Source: Hesseltinella vesiculosa (taxonomy: Eukaryota; Mucoromycota; Mucoromycetes; Mucorales; Cunninghamellaceae). Taken from it: a stretch of 64,000 bases of DNA. The stretch covers positions 267,324 through 331,323 of the forward strand of contig MCGT01000031.1 in NCBI GenBank assembly GCA_002104935.1, read 5' to 3'. The position numbers and the translations under genes were made by a program. Shown one piece after another: positions 46,201 to 57,336 of this stretch. Below the pieces are notes generated by a model that was not told the origin of the DNA, did not search any database, and saw nothing but the letters and a program-made list of their open reading frames with translations. The stretch's first letter is position 1. Each line of letters starts with the position of its first letter.

Positions 46201-47199
46201 ATCACTATGCTTTTTTACTTTTTTTAAAATGAAAAATTCAACAACTTTCAAAGGGAAACAAGTTCAGCTAGACGTTCAAAGGCCGACGGAGATCAAGAAA
46301 CTCAAGGCCGACCGAGATAAAGAAACTGTTTTTTGGTTTTTCATAACATCCTCTTGTTTTCTATTGTTTTCTAGTATTGTTTATTTATTCTGTTCAGATC
46401 TTCGTTACCAATGGAGAGAAGTGCTAATGGCAAACATGAATGTTAATGGTAAAGATGTACTACAATGGTAAAATCATACTAAAGCATAATTCTACAAAGA
46501 ATCCTTTTTTTAAAAAGGTTTTCCGTTTTGTTTTTTGGTTTATTTTTTTGCTTTGTTTTCATCATCTACGTTAATAATGACGATGAATGCTAATGTTAAA
46601 ATGAATGTTAATGGTGATGAATGATAAAGGTAAGTTTGTATTAAACCTAAACTACACTAAACTACACTAAAGACACTAAAAACCACTCTCTTTAAAAAAA
46701 AGGACAAACCAAGTAAACAATACCAAGCCTACGGAAACTCTTGACATCAACCACATATTTTACTTTATTCCATTCGTTTAATATGGTTCAAATACTTCTA
46801 TACTATGGATCCCAGACCGTCAATAGCCATTTCCTGGACTTCAAAGCTGCTTTTAGTGGTGGGCAAACGATGGTGTACCTTCTTCCCAAGTACGAGTCTT
46901 GCCTGGTAACCACAGGAAAACGGCTGCTTTTCATTGGCTTACGGTCCTTCGCTTTTACTAATGTACCAAACCCAGTAGAACTTCCATTTATTTCAAGAAT
47001 CCATTTCATTGGATGGTAATCGATCTCCGTTTAGTAAGTCAAAAAAAAAAGACACGCTTTTTCTCCCTGCCTTTTTCAGTTTGAAACATCTTCCCCCGCT
47101 ACTAAGGCTACCTGCTTCTTACACCCCATCTTGTTTGATATGTATGCTTGTTCTCCAATGCCTATTTTATGTGTGGCTCTTGGCTATGGTCTATCTTCG
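46201..47199. other. AT-rich region, no gene recognised
   Basis: Contains ATGAATGTTAATGGTGATGAA-like short direct repeats near 46,430-46,630 and an ACTACACTAAA pair near 46,650-46,670. One open frame at 46,741-47,019 shows no family motif. Confidence 0.4.
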
Positions 47200-48970
47200 T
47201 TGGCTTTCAGGGTAGCCACTTGGTGAGAGCGGGCGGCGGGCAAGGTGGGTATGGTAAGCAATTGAATAAAAACGAGCTAATCTCATGGTGTGCTGCAACA
47301 TCTTCCTTGGCAAGTTTCCTGGCTTTGGGCAATCCTGGTTAGCTTTCAGGGTAGCCACTTGGTGAGGGCGGGCGGCGGGCAAGGTGGGTAAGGTAAGCAA
47401 TTGAAAAAAAAAAAAAAAACGAGCTAATCTACTGATGAGCAGCAACACCTTCTCTGGCAAGTTTCTTAGCTTTGGTCTATCCTGCTTGGCTTTCAGGGTA
47501 GCCATTTGGTGAGGGCGGGCGGTGGGAAAGGGGGCTGTCCGACCAAGTCTTTGGTAAGTCCAGAAAAAACCATGCTTCTTATCTTACACCCCATCTTCTT
47601 AAACATGCATCAAATCCTTCTTGCTGGCTTTATCCCTTCAATATCACCTTTTGGTGATGGGTGGGTGGTGGGCTTCCCTTCCAAGTCCAAGTCTCTGTAA
47701 GTCCACAAGAAAAGCTTCGCTTTAAAACTGCGTATTGATTACCTATTGGCCAATTTTTTAGCGCTGAGCTCTGGGTCTGCTATCCTTCCTGGTTCTTGTG
47801 AGGGCAATTGGTCATACCGATAGGGCAATATTTGGCGGCGTGATGGGTCTTAACCGACCTGGATCGTCATTTATGGGCAACATGTCTGAGGTCATGATTC
47901 AACCACCTGGATGGCTGCAATTCTCACAAGAACACCTCAGGACGTCTCTGCTCTGGTGTTGGTAGGTGCGTGAAGTGCCCATGACCAGCATCATCCTTGG
48001 CGCGGGGTCAAATCTATCTCTCGATTGGCTTTGGCTGGTTGGGCTTTGGGCTGAGGGTTCTCCAGGGTAGCCTTTTGGTGAGGGATGGGCGGCGGGCAAG
48101 GTGGCTATCCGATCAAGTCTTTGGTAAGTCCAAAAAAAAAAAAAAAAAAGAAACCTGCTTCTTATACCCCATATTGTTTGATATGTATGCTTGGTCTCCA
48201 TTGCCTTTTTTCAGTGTGGCTCTTGGCTCTGGACTCTCCTGGTGGCTCCCAGGGTAGCCTTCCGGTGAGGGTGGGTGGTGGGATTGAGGTAAGAAAACAA
48301 AAAAAAAAAACTAATTCTTCCAAGATTGGACCATGTGGCTATTGGCTTGTCGCATGGGTGGTTCTTGGCTCTCTCCAGAGTAGCCTTCCGGTGAGGGTGG
48401 GTGGTGGGATTGAGGTAAGAAAACAAAAAATAAAAACTAATTCTTCCAAGATTGGACCATGTGGCTATTGGCTTGTCGCATGGGTGGCTCTTGGCTCTCT
48501 CCAGAGTAGCCTTCCGGTGAGGGTGGGCGGTGGGATTGAGGTAAGAACACAAAAAAAAAAAACTAACTCTTCCAAGTTTTGACCATGTGGCTATTTGGCT
48601 TGTCGTGGTGGCTCCCAGGATAGCCTTTTGGTGAGGGATGGGCGGCGGGAAAGGTGGGTATGGTAAGCATTTGAAAAATAAAAACGAAGTAATCTACTGA
48701 TGAGCAGCAACTCCTTCTCCGGCAAGTTTCTTGGCTTTGGTCTATCCTGCTTGGCTTTCAGGGTAGCCTTTTGGTGAGGGCGGGCGGTGGGAAAGGGGGC
48801 TGTCCGACCAAGTCTTTGGTAAGTCCAAAAAAAACCATGCTTCTTATCTTACACCCCATCTTCTTAAACATGCATCAAATCCTTCTTGCTGGCTTTATCT
48901 CTTCAATATCACCTTTCGGTGATGGGTGGGTGGTGGGCTTCCCTTCCAAGTCCAAGTCTCTGAAAGTCCA
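47200..48970. repeat. G-rich minisatellite-like array with higher-order duplication
   Basis: About eleven units each contain a G-rich core of the type TAGCCNNTTGGTGAGGGCGG followed by GCGG(C/T)GGG(C/A)AAGG. Cores start near 47,211, 47,351, 47,498, 47,642 (degenerate), 48,065, 48,252, 48,378, 48,505, 48,619, 48,761 and 48,907 (degenerate). Spacing is mostly 115 to 150 bases; the three units at 48,252-48,510 are nearly identical with a 126-base period. A block of about 250 bases at 47,461-47,710 recurs almost exactly at 48,721-48,970. The 126-base period is a multiple of three, giving an open frame, but I see no sign of a real gene. Confidence 0.75.
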
Positions 48971-49254
48971 CAAGAAAACTATCGCTTTGAACCTCCGAAA
49001 TAAAAGTCTGCTTATGAGAACCCCGCTTGGTTTCACAAACAGTTTTTCTATACAACTTTAGCACTTAATAGATATTTGCACACCTCCCTTTGAAAGATTT
49101 AGAATCAAATCATAAATGTTTGTTGTCTATTAAATGAAATTTTGGGGTGAGCTTACAATTGGCTGGCACAATATTCAGTATTCACCAATAAAAAAGTTGC
49201 GGGACCGCAAAAAAAAAGAGAAAGAGGTCAGCTCGAAACATAACACGCTAACCG

Positions 49255-49690
49255 CTATTTAATATATGGTCTCCTTTAAATGCTTTTCAAAGAAATCTAT
49301 CGAATGTTGAGTGTATTTTCAGACATGCTCATAGGGAACTTTTTTCATGCTCTGCGAATACGAAAACACAGTTGCTACGTTTTTTCCAACGGATCACGTC
49401 CAACATGGTACTTGATCTCAGTCTAAAACAGCTTAATTGGGTTGAGCTCGATTGATTAATGTGGAAAGTACACACAGCGGTAACCACGCTTGGTTACCAA
49501 TTTGCTGATGCCTGGGTTTATGTGAATGGGTGTGTTGTCCATGGCAATGAAGTAGTTTTTAATCCCATCGTCTTGTCTTTGTCCATTACATCCATGACGC
49601 TCTTTAAAAAATTTGAAGTAGTGACAAGTATTCTCAAACCATATTACTGTGCCACTTCTCTTCGCTGATCATTCATATTTCATGAAATAG
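49255..49690 (-). pseudogene. Decayed DDE_3 (IS630/Tc1-mariner superfamily) transposase
   Basis: On the minus strand, frames joined across stops read NYFIAMDNTPIHINPG, LVTKRGYRCVYFP, then SIELNPIKLF, TEIKYHVGRDPLEKT and IDFFEKHLKETIY. This matches the second catalytic Asp block (imDNapiH), the GY.v.yLPpYSPeLNPIE block and the C-terminal helix of DDE_3 transposases. In-frame stops after YFPH and after KLF show it is inactive. The upstream catalytic Asp region was not found. Confidence 0.65.
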
Positions 49691-51074
49691 ACACTTGTTT
49701 GGCTTCATTCGGTCGTAACTTTTTTTCTGTGTAAATGACCAGCTCTTGCATGATTGGCCAAAATCAATAGGGAGCCAAAAGAGAACCCCCTTTTTTTTCA
49801 CCAGTTTCTCTGTTGCGCTTTACACATTGTTTATAGTGTATTTTTAGAATAGAATGATTAGATTGAATGATGCCAAAATGGAAGGTAGAGCTATGGAAGT
49901 GATTCAGAGTCACCGAGAGGTCGTTTGGTGAAAACTTTTTTTTTTCCTTCTTGGTAAGGCTCTTGTATCTCTGGTAGCCTGTTGTAGGATGAAACTTCCC
50001 TTTCAGTGGCTCGCCCATGGTATACCTTTTTTTTCATAGGAAATTATTTATGGGTAGTTTGCAGCCTGCCTTGGTTTAGTTGTCTCTCTGTATCATTCTG
50101 GAATGCAAAATATCGTTGCCCATGATCACAAGCTTTTGCAAAACCAGTGCCACGCCCCACAAGCTTTCCTAGCCATGTCTCCGCATCCAGTCATTGTATG
50201 TACAACCCTAGCAAAAGTATGTCCTCGCTCAGTCACCGTGCCTCTATGTTGACCAGCCTTAAACTCGTTATTACCTCATCATTCGTTCACTGCCATTTTT
50301 TATGTTGACGTTTTCCTTCCAAATCGGGAATTGTACCTTTCACCCGTCGTCATAGGTCAAACCCTGCAATTGTAATTCGATCCTTCTGAAAATTAGGTTG
50401 TCGCCTACAAAGCATATCTTTTTTTTGTATCAAGCAAAATATGTCATAGCTCTCCTAGATCAAAAAGTCGATGTTTTTACGGTTCTAGGCTTGGCCACCA
50501 AACTAAGCTGTCAGGTAAATAAAAAGCCCGCCCGCAATTTTTTTTTTCGTTTCTTCTCTTCTCACATCTCCTTCAATGTTGGTCTCCAAGGTCTAGCGCC
50601 AAGTGCATTCGACAGGGATTCAAGAGTTGGGTGTAGCGATTATAGCAATACATGGCGTCATATTGATTTTTGGAAATAAGTCTTTAATAAACTAGCAGGA
50701 GCACATAAAGATTCATTAAGGAGCATGCTGGTTAAAATGAGGTAGGCTTAGCTTTTGAACTGCAAGCGCAGGTTCCACGCTTTGTTTTCTAAGTGATGGA
50801 GAGTAGGAGGTTAGGCTATTGACTTGTTAACGAGACGTTGTTATACATAAAGTCGACACCAGCCTTCAGCCAAGGTTGGACTGTACCCTTGCGTTTGGCG
50901 TTGGTGTCGTAGCGGCTTTGTGAAATTAATGAGATATGACTAGTACGTGAGTCTTTTCATGTACCTTTTCACAGATCATTGGAAGTCGCTGGTGGATGGA
51001 TGACAAAGACAAAAAGCAGTAGATTAGGCGCCCATGGGAAAAGACGGGAAACCTAAAAAAAAAAAGCAACTGCG
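49691..51074. other. Gene-poor region
   Basis: No complete gene was recognised. One coding-like relic at 50,816-50,915 is listed separately. Confidence 0.4.
50816..50915 (-). pseudogene. Possible orphan terminal exon
   Basis: Downstream of a plausible acceptor (TTTCACAAAG, minus strand) an open frame reads RYDTNAKRKGTVQPWLKAGV and DFMYNNVSLTSQ and then TAG. The composition is protein-like and unlike the surrounding AT tracts. No upstream exon of matching phase was found, and a copy of the dispersed repeat lies about 160 bases upstream, so it may be the severed 3' end of a lost gene. Confidence 0.3.
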
Positions 51075-51310
51075 CGACAATCTCTTCGTTTCGTAAAAAA
51101 AAAGTGCAAACACTGCATAGCACTTTTGGGTGATCAGATAGATGTGGCATTTTGTAAAAGTACTCAAAGCAATAAAGGATGATGACCCTGAAAAAATGAC
51201 GTCGATTGGAGAAGATTGCTCAGCCAATTTTTGATCAGTTTCGTGTCGACTCCTCCCATTCACCAGCTTAAAAATTGAAAAAATCGGCCATTTTCATCAG
51301 GGGGTCCCCA
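51075..51310 (+). repeat. Dispersed repeat family, copy E
   Basis: Same order of blocks as copy A: GCACTTTTGGGTGATCAGAT, GATGATGACCCTGAAAAAAT, GTCGATTGGAGAAGATTGC, TCAGCCAATTTTTGATCAG, TTTCGTGTCGACTCC, CCAGCTTAAAAATTG, CCATTTTCATCAGGGGGTCC and ACGATCAGA. This is the longest member in the window. Confidence 0.65.
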
Positions 51311-51612
51311 AACGATCAGAGCAACAACCGCAGTTCGCTTTCTACCCATGCGTAATTTTACGCCGGTTCATTGACATTGAAGTGCTCTGCAGAAAATGGC
51401 TGCCTTTTCAGATTGGCAAAGAGAAAAAGAGAACATGAATAGGAAAACAGATCTCTACTGCACTTTCAAAAAGTGGTCGAGTCAGTAGGCTGCTGCTATT
51501 GGTTACAGGCTAGGACGATGTCGGTTACACAAAAAGCGAGAGCATGACTTGGCTGGTTTTTTTTCACGTTCTTATTTTCTTCACCTTTCACTTTTTTTTT
51601 TCTTCTTCACTC

Positions 51613-52422
51613 ATGGCAGAACAAGCGGCAGACCTTACCCTCTTCGAATTGGCAGTGCATTGCATACCTGGTAACGATCTAATGCTGTTAAAATAAGAAC
51701 CAAGTGCGCATGACATCTTCCAACCATGGCCAACGAAGACAAGAACGGGAAGGATCGCAGGCGTGATCTACAAGCCCATGAAGTCCATTCCTGTCGTCTT
51801 GATCATCGTTATCTCCAGCATTACGTACAACATCTCTTCGCATTGCAAGCCATCTCGACACCATCCCTTTATGCTCGAACGCTGAAAAGAGGCTTGGGCA
51901 GAAACGTGCTATACCATCGACGCCAGATCTGTCAGCAACATCCTTGAGGCTCTCCCTTTGCCGCCGCTTGTGACCCTGTCTGCTTTTTTATCCGGGCGTC
52001 ATCGATCGCTTGCTCGTCCTCTGAATCAAGGCCTACCAATACTGCCTCCGTTGTCTAACGCAGGACGTGCGCGACAGCACTGCGAGGCAGCGAGTGGACG
52101 AAAGGCTCAATGCTGCACGTTCTATCCTCATGACACTCCAAGAAAGGCAAAGAGAATCTGTGTCGCTAAACCTGCCGCCCCCATACACCACGTTACCATC
52201 ACTGGCTCCCCACGACAGCCAGACCCTCCAGCATGACGAATGGGCTTTTGTCAGCGAGCGTGTTCAGCTTCACAAGGAAACCACTGGGTCAACAAGGGCG
52301 TCTATACCATGGGCAGCAATTTACTCGTCAGGGAAAGAACACGGCTTTTTCCAAGCATTCAAGAATGGAAACTCGATGCGCACCGCATGAGCATATTAGA
52401 ATCCTTTACATTCGTCGTCTAG
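51613..52422 (+). pseudogene. Degenerate protein-coding gene, family unknown
   Basis: A possible start (MAEQAADLTLFELAVHCIPG) is followed by a chain of coding-like segments in changing frames: EALPLPPLVTLSAFLSGRHR, DERLNAARSILMTLQERQRE, EWAFVSERVQLHKETTG, then HWVNKGVYTMGSNLLVRERT and a TAG at 52,420-52,422. GC content and codon texture resemble the genes to the left rather than the surrounding AT-rich repeats. Frame changes without good splice sites suggest a decaying gene or one with unrecognised introns. No domain was identified. Confidence 0.4.
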
Positions 52423-52734
52423 TGCACTTGCCACTTCTACACTCTCTTTCTGTTACAATTTAGCCCGAGACAATTTCTGATCTGCACCCTTTGCGCTACT
52501 TTTCATCAATAATCGGCAGACGCATTGTGTCATTTCTCCTGATCAACGCGTATTTAATCATTCTCAAGTGTATGAAAAAGTCAAGTCAAGTTAGTGTGAA
52601 ATCATTTTTAATGCAGACCCTCTAGCTCTTCCCTCCGGTGTCTAAGATAGGTGCAGATTTAATCAAGGTCATTTCTTTACATGTTTTATTGGTATGCAAA
52701 ATTTGGGGGTGAATTTGTGAAGTGTAAATTTGCA

Positions 52735-52870
52735 CTGTGATCCATTTTTTATCAGATCGCCTGGGGGTATCCCTGATGAAAATGGCCGGTTTCTTATTTT
52801 ATTTTAGCTGAGGAGTTGGAGAGGGCAAAACGAAACTGTTCAAAAGTTGGCTGAGTAGCTTACATTACAG
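52735..52870 (-). repeat. Dispersed repeat family, copy D
   Basis: On the minus strand it reads CTCAGCCAACTTTTGAACAG, TTTCGTTTTGCCC, CTCAGCTAAAATAAAAT, CCATTTTCATCAGGGATACC and CCCAGGCGATCTGATAAAAA, closely matching copies C and E over the right half of the element. Confidence 0.65.
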
Positions 52871-52938
52871 TCAATATCATTTAAACTTATAAAAACGGAT
52901 TTGGGATTTTCGAAAAAATAAAAGTTATTAGTTTTGGC

Positions 52939-53830
52939 TTAATGCTTTGTATGGTATTTCCGTGTAACATTCATGACCAAAAAGAGTGACACAGTGCCGT
53001 TTTTATTTTGGCTCGGAAGGGTGGAAAAAATCTGCTTCGATCTGCTTCTGATTAGTGTTGTTGACAAGCATGGCAAAGTGATGAAGGTCCTTGATTGATG
53101 TCGGTTATTTTCTGTGTTCATGTCAAAACCATGGCTGATACCATCAGCATTGTCGTTCTCCAAGTTGAATAAGAACATCAAATCGTTAACTGTAACATTT
53201 TTGCCAGTATCCCAGTGCACTGGGAAGGCTAAGCTGTCATGGTCAATTTCACTGGCAGAGGCAATATCGTCCATGATGCCTTTCGGGAGACCGGCACTTC
53301 TGAGTCTTGCGATAGTGGCGTCCGTTGACTGAGTCATGCCTTCAGTGCTGGCCATTTCTTCGCGTTCTAGTGATCTTAGCACCGTCGGAAGAGGCTTCAA
53401 AAATTCCCGTTTTTACGAAGCAGTCCTTAATGGCCGCGGACGTGTCATCGTTCCACGCCTTATTACAATGAAATTTGCTGCCTTCGCATTGATTTTTTAT
53501 AGGTCACTCACTTTCATATTCTTGCTGAGAAGGCTTTCTGCAGCGCGAAGGACATGCTAGTACTGACTGGCCGTGTTACTGTAACAGGTAAAAATATTAT
53601 TTCTACATTTCCAAGGCACTTTTTCAGCTCATCATCGATTTTATGAGTTGGAGCATTGTCCAAGACGAGGAAGCCTTTTTGACCACGGTGTCTTTTGTCA
53701 ATTTTTGAACATATTTCCACAATGCCGTGCCGGAACACATCACTAGTAATCCAGGCTTTTTGGTTTCCGTAAACCCAGTTACCAGTATGTCCATAGGGCT
53801 GACGGTAACAGATTTAACATCGGTGTTTAA
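52939..53830 (-). pseudogene. Remnant of a pogo/Tigger-type DDE transposase
   Basis: The minus strand reads GNWVYGNQKAWITSDVFRHG, GQKGFLVLDNAPTHKIDDEL and GNVEIIFLPVTVT, the pattern of DDE_1 transposases (GxpxaWmt, llvDNAPsH, nveiifLPpntT). A separate frame, 52,939-53,400, gives a plausible C-terminal tail (LPTVLRSLEREEMASTEGMT and an acidic, Asn/Asp-rich end). The two are out of frame around 53,400-53,580. The N-terminal DNA-binding part is missing and the upstream end runs into the palindrome. Confidence 0.65.
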
Positions 53831-54772
53831 AAACCAAAATTGATGTCAGATCGTATGAACCATCTAGTCAACCACTGTACCTGCGCGCAGAAAATAAAAA
53901 ACATGGCGATGGTATAAAAAGGTACAGAAGATTTTGAAAGGTGTAAATACTCTCTTAGAAAAAATCTTAACGGAAAAATGATGCACAAAAAAAAAACTGC
54001 TCTAGTTCACTTGGATTAAGCTTGTGAATGTTGTTTTGAGGACAGAGTGCGCTCATCTCGAAAAAAAAAATTGGTCTCCAGGACACGTGTGAAAACCGTC
54101 AAAGTCTGAAAAAGCAATTGCGGGGACGGAAACCAAGTCATCCCGCGTTCGAAAAAAAACCCATATTTAGACATGGCAAGAAAAGTGTAATGTTTAAGCA
54201 AATACCTGCCTTCAAAGGGAATGAAAATAATTGTGAGCGATATATTTTTCTTTATATGGGTGATGGATTTTTTGAAAATATACTTTCCTAAAAAGTAGCA
54301 ATTATACTTTTTTGGAAAGTATATTTTCAAAAAATCCATCACCCATATAAAGAAAAATATATCGCTCACAATTATTTTCATTCCCTTTGAAGGCAGGTAT
54401 TTGCTTAAACATTACACTTTTCTTGCCATGTCTAAATATGGGTTTTTTTTCGAACGCGGGATGACTTGGTTTCCGTCCCCGCAATTGCTTTTTCAGACTT
54501 TGACGGTTTTCACACGTGTCCTGGAGACCAATTTTTTTTTTCGAGATGAGCGCACTCTGTCCTCAAAACAACATTCACAAGCTTAATCCAAGTGAACTAG
54601 AGCAGTTTTTTTTTTTGTGCATCATTTTTCCATTCAGATTTTTTCTGGGTGGGAGAGTACAGTATATTTTGCGCCTTCAATTTTTTTTTCTGCGCGCGGG
54701 TATGTAGTTCATAGATCTGGCATCTTTTTTTGGGGGGTTTTAAACACCGATGTTAAAATTGTCACCGCAGCC
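53799..54772. repeat. Large near-perfect palindrome (fold-back element)
   Basis: The sequence folds on a centre near 54,300. The inner arms, about 53,985-54,290 and 54,312-54,612, are close to exact reverse complements. The spacer of about 25 bases is itself partly palindromic (AAAAAGTA...TACTTTTTT). The outer arms, to 53,799 and 54,772, still match but with substitutions and indels. They include the CGCGCAG motif, the AAACACCGATGTTAAA block and GGCTG(A/C)(C/-)GGT at the ends. The left outer arm overlaps the end of the pogo-type transposase remnant. Confidence 0.85.
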
Positions 54773-55984
54773 AATTTTGCCTGCGGATATTTGCAACGCT
54801 CTTTTTTGTAACATGGCCCCGAGCTCTGTTTTACCATAAAAACCACAAGAAATGAAAAAAGGGGCAAAAGAAAGCCACGACTCGAAAAAATAAAAGTTAC
54901 AAGTTTTTTTCACTATCGGCTGAGCGTAACCATGTTTACGCCATGTGCAACGTCCCAGTGTCAGCAAAAATACAAGTTATAACTTTATCAAACTATAAGT
55001 TTAAATGATATTGACTGTAAATGAGTGATACCCTTTTTTTTTGTATATAACACATCTTGAACATTAAGCTCTCATACACAATATTTAGCTCAATTGCAGC
55101 AAGAGAGAGAGAAAAGAAAAGAAAAGAGGCAATGCAGGTGGAAAAAGAAGTGACATAGCCTCATAGAGATGTTTATGAGGGAAGAGCCAATGAAACGGAA
55201 TTACACACGCTATTCTGATCAGGACAAACTGAGATTCTTCAAGCACAAAAATGGGTAAAACAGTATGAGAAGGATCCTGACAGTTAATGTCATTTTATTC
55301 AGATTCATATGGGAGAGAAAAATGAAATCGAGGTTTTATCACAACGGAATGGGACAATCAGTAACGCGATGGCATGCCGCGGAACTTGTTGCGTGACTTG
55401 TCAATAAGAGCATAAAAATCGGATATAGGGATAACACGATCGTCATCTACGCAACTTGAACCAGCATTGTAAGGCTTGTCAGATGTACAATGACTCCAAA
55501 AACATCGACCAACTTTTGACAGCATATCCACCACCACCCGCCATCCTTTAGCGATGCAGGATGACGCAAAGAGACAACCACACCAAGACACATTCATACC
55601 AAGGCACCATCACATCAAGGCACCACCACACCAAGGCACCACCACACCAAGCAGGACAGCCTGCGACATGCATGTGGACTTGAGACATCACAGTAGCCTT
55701 TTGAAAAGAAGTTGAAAAAAATTTGTAAACCTTGCTTCTTTTTTCATGCACCAGGCAACAACACATTCATAAGTAACATTTTTCCATCAGGGCCCAAATG
55801 ATAACTTCTTGAAGTAAACAAACAAAATAGATAAAAAGAGTGAGTAGCTGCTCTTTTTTTTGTACTCTTTTCCAAGGATTAGGCATATAACAAGTATACC
55901 AGAATAGATTGCCTTGCACCAAGCATCCTCATTGCATTTTAGACAGGCCATTTAACGGAAAAAAACAAACAAACAAACAAATAA
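54773..55984. other. Gene-poor AT-rich region with a short minisatellite
   Basis: No gene recognised. A CAC/CAAGGCAC-type short repeat lies at 55,575-55,657. The open frame on its minus strand arises from the repeat. Confidence 0.5.
55575..55657. repeat. Short minisatellite, about 16-base unit
   Basis: Four to five imperfect copies of a unit like CACCACACCAAGGCAC occur in a row, with variants CACACCAAGACACATT and CATCACATCAAGGCAC. Confidence 0.7.
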
Positions 55985-56537
55985 AGACTAAAGGAACTAA
56001 ATACTATAAACAATGCCATCCCCACCTCGCAAGAGAACCCAAGTCAAAGAATATGATTGATGGACAATCAATTGCAGTGGTTGGTGTCAAGGACGTTCAT
56101 CCGAAAACTACTAGCCGCAGGCATCTCCTGCACAATTCAGAACCCAAATCAGAGAGTATGATTGACGGGCAATCATCTGCAATGGTTGGTATCGAGGACG
56201 TTCATCCAAGGATTACTAGCCGCAAGCATCTGGATTGCTGAAGTGGTTCGGGAAAAAAAAAGTGCGCCTAAAGGAACTAAATACTATATACAATACCATC
56301 CCCACCTCGCAAGAGAACCCAAGTCAAAGAATATGATTGATGGACAATCAATTGCAGTGGTTGGTGTCAAGGACGTTCATCCGAAAACTACTAGCCGCAG
56401 GCATCTCCTGCACAATTCAGAACCCAAATCAGAGAGTATGATTGACGGGCAATCATCTGCAATGGTTGGTATCGAGGACGTTCATCCAAGGATTACTAGC
56501 CGCAAGCATCTGGATTGTTGAAGTGGTTCAGTAAAAA
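55985..56537 (+). repeat. Nested tandem duplication carrying a repeated open frame
   Basis: A unit of about 260 bases occurs twice with a 280-base period (anchor AAGGAACTAA at 55,991 and 56,271) and almost no differences. Each unit contains two older half-repeats of about 105 bases encoding EPKSKNMIDGQSIAVVGVKD/VHPKTTSRRHL and EPKSESMIDGQSSAMVGIED/VHPRITSRKHLD. The half-repeats have diverged at nucleotide level while the peptide pattern is kept. The frame ends at TGA in both copies. Open frames are 110 and 119 codons. No start context, signal peptide or intron is evident, so coding status is open. Confidence 0.75.
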
Positions 56538-57336
56538 AAGAACAGGATTGAGAAAACAAGCGAAAATTGCCGGTCTGGTCCGAGCACTTTTTTTTTTTTT
56601 TTTGGCTGGGGAAAAGGAGGTCCCAAAAACTACTTGATACCAAATTGGCTGGGAAAATTCAAGCTGATCCGCTTGGTCGTGATCGATTATGCAGGGTTTA
56701 GCACCGAGCCAAACGACATCCGACAATTTTTCCAGTAATAAAAATAGACGCAAGAACCAGATACTAACAATCATAAATCATTAGACAATGTAAACATGTC
56801 CAGGAACTCGTTGTTGACCACGGATTGACTTTTGGAGTGTTCGATCAAAGTGATCTTCGGGAAAATGATGACGTTTTGTCATGTTTTGATTGCCGATCTG
56901 GTCCCAGACATCGTTCACATTGACCTCACCACTCGCCTCTCTCATTTTATTTTTTTCATTCGCCAGCCCTGTTGCCTTTCCCCCGTGAATTGATTGCATT
57001 TATATCCACTATCATGGAATAAATTGACACCAACCCCACAGCTAAATTTTTCCCATCAAATGCCGTATGAAGTGCAGGTCAAGGCTAAATCTATTTGGAG
57101 TGGGGTATTGCATTTATTGTTTGTTTTTCGTTTTCTTTCTTTTTTTTTTTTCAGATGGGGGTAGAGACACGGCGCAGACAGAAAATATATAGAGTAGAAC
57201 GCGCATGTGTGTGGGGTGAGGCGACGGAATGCAAAAGACAGAAATACACAGACGATAACACAAATGGAGGAGCAAGGGGAAGAGAGGGATATGCAAAGTG
57301 AAAAAAGGTACAAAACAACATGAAGGGGCAGCCTAC
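56538..57336. other. Intergenic region
   Basis: AT-rich, with a T18 run near 56,588 and a T13 run near 57,139. No gene was recognised. The right end is the 3' flank of the LENG8-like gene. Confidence 0.5.

Noticed and set aside
46741..47019. Open frame of 92 codons beginning with Thr/Phe-rich sequence
   Set aside because: No domain, signal or splice context. The sequence composition is like the surrounding repeats, and the minus strand is equally open.
48085..48582. 165-codon open frame across the minisatellite array with a 42-residue repeat
   Set aside because: The repeat period of 126 bases is a multiple of three by chance. Opposite-strand frames are open too, and neighbouring units with other spacings break the frame.
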